Virus record (IMG/VR): IMGVR_UViG_3300021170_000041
Location: 1-37,885 of that record
Direction: 5' to 3' (one strand)
Origin: a virus
Length of the DNA: 37,885 bases
This document shows positions 33,409-37,885 of the stretch, in pieces; the first letter of the stretch is position 1; each line of letters opens with the position of its first letter. The translations under genes were made by a program, and so were the position numbers. Under the pieces are notes generated by a model. That model had not been told where the DNA came from and did no database searches. It saw only the letters and a program-made list of their open reading frames with translations.

Positions 33409-34199
33409 TACACCTTCCGTCGTAGCTTGCGTTCCCGTAAGATTTGTTCTACTAAACTGGCATCCCCGGCATTATGATCATCGGCCATCAGGGGGGCTGC
33501 TGAACCGCTTCGACCTCTCTGCCAACGTCCATCCGCGGTAGGAGCATCTAATTCATCCGAATCGTTGTCTAAATCTGACATCGTAGGCTCCTCCACGCCC
33601 TGGTGAAGATCTCCAACTAGGCTAGAACTACCCATAGAGCTGACATACCCTCCCTTGGACATTCTAAGCCTTTTTCGGTCTTGCATAATCTCAGCTGCGA
33701 GACTGAGGCTTTCAGCCACTCTGGGGAGGTCCTCCTGTAGGTCTGAGTCCTCTTCTTGACTAAGACCTGGGTCAATATTGGAATTACGACCTGATTCCAT
33801 GCTAGGATGGAGTTTTTCATTCTCATCCTCTTCTGCCTCCGCATGAAGGGGGCGCATATCGTCCACAGCCCCGCCCTCGGCCATCTGAGCTGGCCTCTCC
33901 CCGTCCATCCACTCGTCTTCTCGCATATGTGGGCGTAATTCCTTGCCCTTTTCGTCTTCGGGCGCTTCTCTACGAGCTTTACGGCCCGCAGGGCCATCTA
34001 AGGGGAGCATATCGTTCACTTCGCCCCCCTCAGCCATCATAGAGCCCCCCTCACACATGGATTGGGGCTTCTTTTTACGATTACCGCGCTTTGTGCTATA
34101 TGCAATGGCTAATGATTGTTTCATGGGCTTCCCTGCTGCTAGTTCTGTTTCTAAATTCTGTTTAAAGGCCTTGTTGGAGGAGGATTTGACCAATGGCAT
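33408..34199 (-). CDS. Acidic virion-region protein with GGxV motifs, 263 residues
   Basis: The N-terminus SSSNKAFKQNLETELAAGKPMKQSLAIAYSTKR matches a motif I recall at the start of many phage head-region proteins. The rest is very acidic and low in complexity. A 10-residue motif occurs three times: MAEGGEVNDM (55-64), MAEGGAVDDM (106-115) and MSKGGYVSSM (180-189). A similar YADGGEVSD occurs in the protein encoded at 20510-21940. Function unknown. Confidence 0.65.
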   Translation of the reverse strand: MPLVKSSSNKAFKQNLETELAAGKPMKQSLAIAYSTKRGNRKKKPQSMCEGGSMMAEGGEVNDMLPLDGPAGRKARREAPEDEKGKELRPHMREDEWMDGERPAQMAEGGAVDDMRPLHAEAEEDENEKLHPSMESGRNSNIDPGLSQEEDSDLQEDLPRVAESLSLAAEIMQDRKRLRMSKGGYVSSMGSSSLVGDLHQGVEEPTMSDLDNDSDELDAPTADGRWQRGRSGSAAPLMADDHNAGDASLVEQILRERKLRRKV

Positions 34200-34212
34200 T
34201 GTTTGTTACCAA

Positions 34213-34416
34213 CTATTCAATGGCGGGGCTTTTAGAGAAGTTGGCACGCACGGAATTATGATCTGTAGACCAACCTAAGCTTTTCTTACTGATGTATCTG
34301 ATGCCGTGATCTCTGAAAAACATTTCTAGTCCAGCCCCCAAGTCATGCACCACTGTGCCATAGACTAGATACACCTGATTTCCAATCCGTAAAGTGACCT
34401 TGCGACTTCTACTCAT
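34213..34416 (-). CDS. Hypothetical protein, 67 residues
   Basis: ATG 34416 has GAGGG about six bases upstream and overlaps the preceding stop by eight bases. The frame is open upstream to 34461, but the internal ATG is better supported. Beta-rich; no family recognised. Confidence 0.55.
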   Translation of the reverse strand: MSRSRKVTLRIGNQVYLVYGTVVHDLGAGLEMFFRDHGIRYISKKSLGWSTDHNSVRANFSKSPAIE

Positions 34417-34615
34417 GCTCGCCCTCTTCATGGGGCATAGAATCTGCCAATTCACAGGCATTCTTTAGAGCTAGGCCTACAGCCTTGGCATTACCAGATT
34501 TAATGGCATCTAGGAGATCTTGACCGCAGGCAGTCATACCATGGTCTTCGCCCATCACTTCGGTAACGGAGCCTGGCTGCTTCTTTTCATCAAACATGGG
34601 GAGGGGGATTGGCAT
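34409..34615 (-). CDS. Hypothetical protein, 68 residues (first gene of the late operon)
   Basis: Contains DLLDAIKSGNAKAVGLALKNACEL, a segment typical of small phage proteins at the head of structural operons. Two possible starts (34615, 34597) both lack a clear ribosome binding site. About 200 bases separate it from the candidate promoter. Confidence 0.55.
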   Translation of the reverse strand: MPIPLPMFDEKKQPGSVTEVMGEDHGMTACGQDLLDAIKSGNAKAVGLALKNACELADSMPHEEGEHE

Positions 34616-34722
34616 ATATCAGTATAGGGGCCGAGGGCATAGGTATAGCTAATTGCGTGGAAGCTACTGGTGGCATACTCAGCGGGGTGTATACTTCCTA
34701 TACAGTTGTTTTGGCTTAGTTG

Positions 34723-34751
34723 GGTATAAGGCTCCTTACTGCCTTAATACC
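34723..34751. repeat. Hairpin in the late-operon leader
   Basis: GGTATAAGGC pairs with GCCTTAATACC, a 10-base stem with one bulged base and an 8-base loop. It lies in the untranslated leader between the candidate promoter and the first gene. Confidence 0.45.
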
Positions 34752-34783
34752 TCTTACATCTCTATATACTGCCTATACAACTT

Positions 34784-34805
34784 ATATAGTCGACATCTAC
34801 TATAT
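34784..34805. promoter_or_regulatory. Operator-like inverted repeat downstream of the late promoter
   Basis: ATATAGT and ACTATAT, perfect 7-base arms around eight bases, about 10-30 bases beyond the expected start point of the minus-strand promoter at 34849-34821. A candidate repressor site. Confidence 0.45.
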
Positions 34806-34820
34806 GTCTTCTATTTTAGC

Positions 34821-34849
34821 AGATTACTCCAAATATATGGCTTTGTCAA
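34821..34849 (-). promoter_or_regulatory. Candidate promoter of the structural operon
   Basis: On the minus strand, consensus TTGACA (34849-34844), 17-base spacer, TAATCT (34826-34821), which keeps the key T, A and final T of the -10. It points toward portal, capsid and tail genes. Confidence 0.55.
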
Positions 34850-34903
34850 CACTTATTATTATAATAGTTGCTTTTATTTTATAGCTATGATATAGTTAGT
34901 AAT

Positions 34904-35113
34904 ATGAATGACTTAGTGACGTGTAAGAAGTGTAGTGGGGCCAAGGAAATGGATAATTATTACTATAGGGGTGAATATTTAATTAATATATGTGGGAGCT
35001 GTAGAAAAACTCCCAATAGAAGCTTTGAAGAGCTTGAGATGCGGCGAAAGGCCTTTAGGAAGCTATCCTATTCGTATATTGTGCCCGGACTTACTAAACT
35101 CGCTGGCCATTAG
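34904..35113 (+). CDS. Isolated plus-strand zinc-ribbon protein
   Basis: A 69-residue protein from ATG 34904 (MNDLVTCKKCSGAKEMDNYYYRG, then CGSCRK). Two CxxC pairs about 22 residues apart indicate a zinc ribbon. The frame is open upstream, but those residues look non-coding. No ribosome binding site is obvious. It is flanked on both sides by minus-strand genes and overlaps the terminase 3' end by four bases. It may be a small regulator expressed apart from the late genes. Confidence 0.6.
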   Translation: MNDLVTCKKCSGAKEMDNYYYRGEYLINICGSCRKTPNRSFEELEMRRKAFRKLSYSYIVPGLTKLAGH

Positions 35114-36639
35114 GTCTTTATTCTATTATCAAACTTGCCCTGGTATCTAAGCCTTGGCCTATCCAGCTCTTGGTGGTCTTCTGGATTAAATTCAACTGAC
35201 CGTTCTTCCATTGGCCCGTTCAACTCTCTAAGCTCTTCTAGCCTATCAATTTCATTTTGTAGCATGGCTGCCTCCTGGTGTGTTCCCCAGGCCTCGGTTT
35301 GGTATATGGGCTTCTCTGCCTCAGGTACATTGGTATAACTGTATGACTCCCTCCAGGCATACAACACAGCCTCACAGATGTCTGAGTGGAACCTCTTAGA
35401 GATAATCTTCTTATCTGGGGTGGACTTGTCGTGGTCCCATTCAACCTTAGCGGCGTCCTCAGCAAATTGGCTGGTAGACCTAATCTTAAGCCTGCCTGTG
35501 CGTAAATCATCATTCATCAGCTCTATATACTCAACCTTCCTAGTCTTTTCGGCCGCCACCATAGGTATGCTATATCTCTTGCTAATCTCCTCTGTTATCT
35601 TTTTGCCCAGTCCACCCGTGTCCACCACTATCTTGTCAAAGTCATACTTAAGCTTTAGCTTATCTATCTGTTGACATAGGGCTGTGAGGTCTTGATGTCT
35701 GGTAATGCTCTCTTCAAGCAGGTAGGTCTCTCTATGCCCCTCCCGGTAGGCCAACACAGCCAGGGCATCTGCATCCTCGAATCCAAGGTCAATGCCCAGT
35801 AGGTAGGTCCATTGCCCTTCTGGAAGCCTGCCATAGTCATTCTTATTGGCATCGTAGTGATAGACTAGGCTATTCTCGTCTAATATCCACCTACCAAACC
35901 ACTCACGCTGGATAGACGGGTGGGCTGTGGTCACGCCCCGTCTAATCAACTCCCTATTAAGCATGTCTTGGTGGGTCTTACCTTGGGATAGGGCGGGGAG
36001 CTTTGGGTTGTCAAAGAAGCTCCAGTGATGGTGGGACCAGTTGGCATTCTTAGTTAGCTCGAAGAAGTAGCCGTTGGGGATAGGGCCTGGCGTCCCTATC
36101 AGGATAAGCTGACCGTCATGGTCCATCAATGCCGGGCCTATTACATCATCTATGAGGGGCTCGATATAGGACGGGAAGGACTGAGCCTCGTCAATATACA
36201 CCTTTTTAATAGCAAGGCCTCGGAAGTCAGCTATGCTGTCCTTATCATTGGCCCCAAGCAGGTATATAACAGACCTATTGGGGAAGCTCATTGATAGGTC
36301 AGATTCATTGGGATTGCCTGCCAAGCTAAACTTACTGTTAAGCCTCTTAAACTCTGGCCACACAAGCCTCTTAGCATTCTTACGACTTAAGGTGATATAA
36401 AGACACACCACGGCAGCATTGGTGGTGGCTGTATGAAGCAAATCAGCCACACAGCTGACACTCTTACCGGCCCTGCGGGTTGTCACAGCGGCCTTAAACG
36501 GACTTAGGTCCCTCACAAAGGCCAGCTGCTTGTCAAACAGGTAGTCCTCTAGCCTAAACTGGCCCAGGGGGACGACAAGCCCTTTCCTGCGGGCCAGCTC
36601 AGCCTCTAATAGATGCTTTGGGATGTGCAATGTGGGCAT
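35110..36639 (-). CDS. terL: Terminase large subunit
   Basis: A 509-residue packaging motor. The ATPase has Walker A TTRRAGKS (53-60) and Walker B VYIDEA (D150-E151). The nuclease domain has D284 in LGIDLGFEDAD, D340 in VVDTGG and D420 in HSDICEAVLYAW. This is the complete ATPase-nuclease set. It cuts concatemeric DNA and drives it into the prohead through the portal. AAAGGG precedes ATG 36639. It lies downstream of a small-terminase candidate. Confidence 0.95.
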   Translation of the reverse strand: MPTLHIPKHLLEAELARRKGLVVPLGQFRLEDYLFDKQLAFVRDLSPFKAAVTTRRAGKSVSCVADLLHTATTNAAVVCLYITLSRKNAKRLVWPEFKRLNSKFSLAGNPNESDLSMSFPNRSVIYLLGANDKDSIADFRGLAIKKVYIDEAQSFPSYIEPLIDDVIGPALMDHDGQLILIGTPGPIPNGYFFELTKNANWSHHHWSFFDNPKLPALSQGKTHQDMLNRELIRRGVTTAHPSIQREWFGRWILDENSLVYHYDANKNDYGRLPEGQWTYLLGIDLGFEDADALAVLAYREGHRETYLLEESITRHQDLTALCQQIDKLKLKYDFDKIVVDTGGLGKKITEEISKRYSIPMVAAEKTRKVEYIELMNDDLRTGRLKIRSTSQFAEDAAKVEWDHDKSTPDKKIISKRFHSDICEAVLYAWRESYSYTNVPEAEKPIYQTEAWGTHQEAAMLQNEIDRLEELRELNGPMEERSVEFNPEDHQELDRPRLRYQGKFDNRIKT

Positions 36640-36709
36640 AGACGCCCTTTCGGTTGGTTATGGGTGAGAATGTGGATGAGGGGTAAATCCCCCCACAAAT
36701 AAACAATCC

Positions 36710-37015
36710 CTACGTCTTCGTTACAGTCAGTCTAACTAGCTCATCGTCAGGCAAGCTCTTGGCAGCTGCCTCCGCCCGCTTAGCCCGCTCACTGGCAATA
36801 GCCTGCTGGGCCTCTTTCATACTCTCTAGCAGCTTTAGATACTGCACCAGGTCCTGACCATTGGCATGGCTAAGCTTCCCAGCTATAGACAGCTCGGCCA
36901 GTCTATTCACTTCACGGCTCAATACTAATAAGCCTCTGTTATAGATACGATTTACTTGGGTTACACCGTCGGTTTTGTTAGAAGGCATGCAAGGTGGGGG
37001 GGAGGGGCGGGCCAT
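36710..37015 (-). CDS. Hypothetical protein, candidate small terminase, 101 residues
   Basis: Mostly helical (NRIYNRGLLVLSREVNRLAELS, then HANGQDLVQYLKLLESMKEAQQAIASERAKRAE). It lies directly upstream of the large terminase in the same direction, where the small subunit is usual. No clear HTH is visible, so the call rests on position. Starts at 37015 and 36988 both lack a ribosome binding site. Confidence 0.5.
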   Translation of the reverse strand: MARPSPPPCMPSNKTDGVTQVNRIYNRGLLVLSREVNRLAELSIAGKLSHANGQDLVQYLKLLESMKEAQQAIASERAKRAEAAAKSLPDDELVRLTVTKT

Positions 37016-37021
37016 TAAGGA

Positions 37022-37073
37022 GATGTTAACAAATTGTAAACAAGCCCAAACATCTTAACATCAGCTCAACATC
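37022..37073. repeat. AACATC iterons upstream of the terminase genes
   Basis: AACATC occurs at 37049, 37057 and 37068, and inverted (GATGTT) at 37022. The last two copies extend to AACATCAGC and are exactly 11 bases apart, about one helical turn. This is a plausible protein-binding site, for example a packaging (pac) site for the small terminase. Confidence 0.45.
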
Positions 37074-37088
37074 AGCCCGCCCCACTTA

Positions 37089-37107
37089 AGCCCACGAGGA
37101 ATGGGCT
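37089..37107. repeat. Short hairpin after the micropeptide genes
   Basis: AGCCCA and TGGGCT, perfect 6-base arms around seven bases, in the 106-base non-coding stretch that also holds the AACATC repeats. No T run follows. Confidence 0.35.
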
Positions 37108-37121
37108 ATTAAGGAGGAGAT

Positions 37122-37205
37122 TTACAACATAATGACATAAATAGCAGTAATTGCAGCCCAACCGAGTAATGCACACATAATAAACAGTTCATCAAACGTA
37201 AACAT
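37122..37205 (-). CDS. 27-residue single-membrane-segment peptide
   Basis: Begins MFTFDELFIMCALLGW and is almost wholly hydrophobic. AAAGGAG lies seven bases before ATG 37205; four bases separate this ATG from the stop of the previous gene. A phage micropeptide inserted in the membrane is likely. Function unknown. Confidence 0.55.
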   Translation of the reverse strand: MFTFDELFIMCALLGWAAITAIYVIML

Positions 37206-37208
37206 ACA

Positions 37209-37319
37209 TTAGCTCCTTTGTTCCATCATTACAGCCAGTATACATAATAGAATAGTTGGTGTCAACCCCCAGCCAGACAGCATACAACATATCACTAAAC
37301 CCGCAATAAACAGCTTCAT
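37209..37319 (-). CDS. 36-residue membrane peptide
   Basis: Begins MKLFIAGLVICCMLSGWGL, hydrophobic until the charged end MEQRS. GGAGG lies about six bases before ATG 37319, and the start overlaps the previous stop (ATGA). Possibly a holin-like or membrane-disturbing peptide; inference only. Confidence 0.55.
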   Translation of the reverse strand: MKLFIAGLVICCMLSGWGLTPTILLCILAVMMEQRS

Positions 37320-37492
37320 ATTGCCTCCTCACGTATCACAGCGCTTACATCGTCACAAGCAACCCTAAGGGCTTCCAATGTAGTGTAATAGCCAATAATA
37401 TGCCCATTGTATGTTAGGGCATAGAATGCCGGCACCTCTCTAACATTGCCCAGCCTTTCCCCATTCTTCTTAAAACTTATAAGACCTAACAT
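37316..37492 (-). CDS. Small hypothetical protein, 58 residues
   Basis: Begins MLGLISFKKNGERLGNVREV and contains YNGHIIGYYTTLEALRVACDD, which reads as a small folded domain of strand-turn-strand-helix type. GGAGG lies five to six bases before ATG 37492. It is coupled to the next gene by ATGA. Confidence 0.6.
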   Translation of the reverse strand: MLGLISFKKNGERLGNVREVPAFYALTYNGHIIGYYTTLEALRVACDDVSAVIREEAI

Positions 37493-37551
37493 ATTGCCTC
37501 CAACTAGATGTCAGTATGTACTATTGTTATGTAGCCATTGTTGATTAATTA

Positions 37552-37755
37552 TCAATAAATCACCACTATTGGCAAAATCATTGCCTTGTTAGCTCGTTGT
37601 ATGATTTGTCTAGCTTTTGTCACACTAAATCCATTGTCTTTTAATAAAAAGAATAGATTGAAAGTGTGAATATCGCTTAATTGTGATAGTGCTGGTGTTA
37701 TAGTAACATGGCCGGGCTTTACAGATGCTTTTAAGTATATGGTATTATACTTCAT
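37552..37755 (-). CDS. Hypothetical protein, 67 residues
   Basis: AAAGGA lies eight bases before ATG 37755, and the start overlaps the end of repeat protein A by 11 bases. Middle segment LLKDNGFSVTKARQIIQRANKA is helical. No family recognised. A 59-base gap follows before the next small gene. Confidence 0.55.
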   Translation of the reverse strand: MKYNTIYLKASVKPGHVTITPALSQLSDIHTFNLFFLLKDNGFSVTKARQIIQRANKAMILPIVVIY

Positions 37756-37885
37756 TTTTTATATCCTTTCTTGTTAATAATTGGGTGGCGGCATATGTGG
37801 CGGCCTCGGTGGCGGCATATGTGGCGGCATATGTGGCGGCCCTGGTGGCGTCCCCGGGGGCTACCTCGGTGGCGGCCCCGGTGGC
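37745..37885 (-). CDS. ATxA tetrapeptide-repeat protein A, C-terminal part
   Basis: This is the end of the gene that begins at 447, read across the circular junction. It contributes eight more modules (ATGA, ATEV, APGD, ATRA, ATYA, ATYA, ATEA, ATYA) and a unique tail ATQLLTRKDIKNEV, ending at TAA 37747-37745. Its last 11 bases overlap the start of the downstream 67-residue gene (ATG at 37755), typical of translational coupling. Modules with Tyr always use the Thr codon ACA just before the TAT codon, unlike all other modules, where Thr is ACC. Confidence 0.7.
   Translation of the reverse strand, partial: ATGAATEVAPGDATRAATYAATYAATEAATYAATQLLTRKDIKNEV
37784..37885 (-). repeat. 12-bp tandem array A (remaining modules at the right end)
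   Basis: Eight further 12-bp modules plus two codons of the same array that opens the window. Three of the eight are the Tyr type with CATATG in the plus strand, as in the three consecutive Tyr modules at 253-288. Confidence 0.9.

Noticed and set aside
34653-34895. Tyr/Cys-rich plus-strand open frame in the late promoter region
   Set aside because: Composition reflects AT-rich non-coding DNA, there is no ribosome binding site, and it covers the promoter and palindromes.

Overview
The window is a complete or near-complete genome of a tailed double-stranded DNA phage with podovirus-type gene content: portal, scaffold, HK97-fold capsid, P22/T7-like connector and tail-needle-type proteins, three large putative ejection proteins, and no tape measure or tail tube. 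I see no integrase and no recognisable repressor, so it looks virulent. The two ends lie inside the same 12-bp tandem repeat array. Joining base 37885 to base 1 keeps both the reading frame and the 12-base module register of a minus-strand gene (start 447, stop 37745), so the genome is very probably circular or circularly permuted at about 37.9 kb. The host cannot be named. The GH24 endolysin and spanin-like membrane proteins fit a Gram-negative host, while the holin type is also common in Firmicutes and Bacteroidetes phages.

Layout. (1) A minus-strand operon from about 2664 through the junction to about 37122 encodes a zinc-ribbon-like protein, a DUF6745-type protein, two separate proteins made of tetrapeptide modules (A-T-x-A, 12 bp each), two small conserved-type proteins between them, and four small genes, three of them under 60 codons. 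(2) A minus-strand block at 5093-2859 holds seven small genes, including a GNAT-like and an HTH protein. (3) A plus-strand replication and nucleotide operon at 5346-12460 encodes a PD-(D/E)XK nuclease, an SSB-like protein, a family A DNA polymerase, an archaeo-eukaryotic-type primase, an HNH nuclease, a dATP/dGTP diphosphohydrolase, a HAD phosphatase, a DEDD exonuclease with zinc ribbon, small proteins and two spanin-like membrane proteins. Many junctions are ATGA or TAATG overlaps. (4) The minus-strand late region at 34615-12406 runs from head genes (portal, scaffold, capsid), through connector, tail and ejection proteins and fibres, to a lysis cassette of holin, endolysin and a rhomboid intramembrane protease. 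(5) The minus-strand packaging genes are at 37015-35110 (small-terminase candidate and terminase large subunit), with one isolated plus-strand zinc-ribbon gene next to them.

The most unusual system is the operon around the junction. The two modular A-T-x-A proteins flank two small genes and sit beside a DUF6745 gene. From memory, relatives of DUF6745 proteins carry the same kind of repeat inside the protein; here it appears to be split off into separate genes. The arrays share a 93-bp block (92 identical bases), substitutions travel as linked 12-bp words, and the two arrays have partly distinct module vocabularies. This points to recombination-driven modular diversification. Secondary points of interest are the rhomboid protease in a lysis cassette, small membrane peptides upstream of the terminase genes, AACATC iterons next to the putative small terminase, and a connector protein carrying an FN3 domain plus an inserted domain shared with its neighbour.
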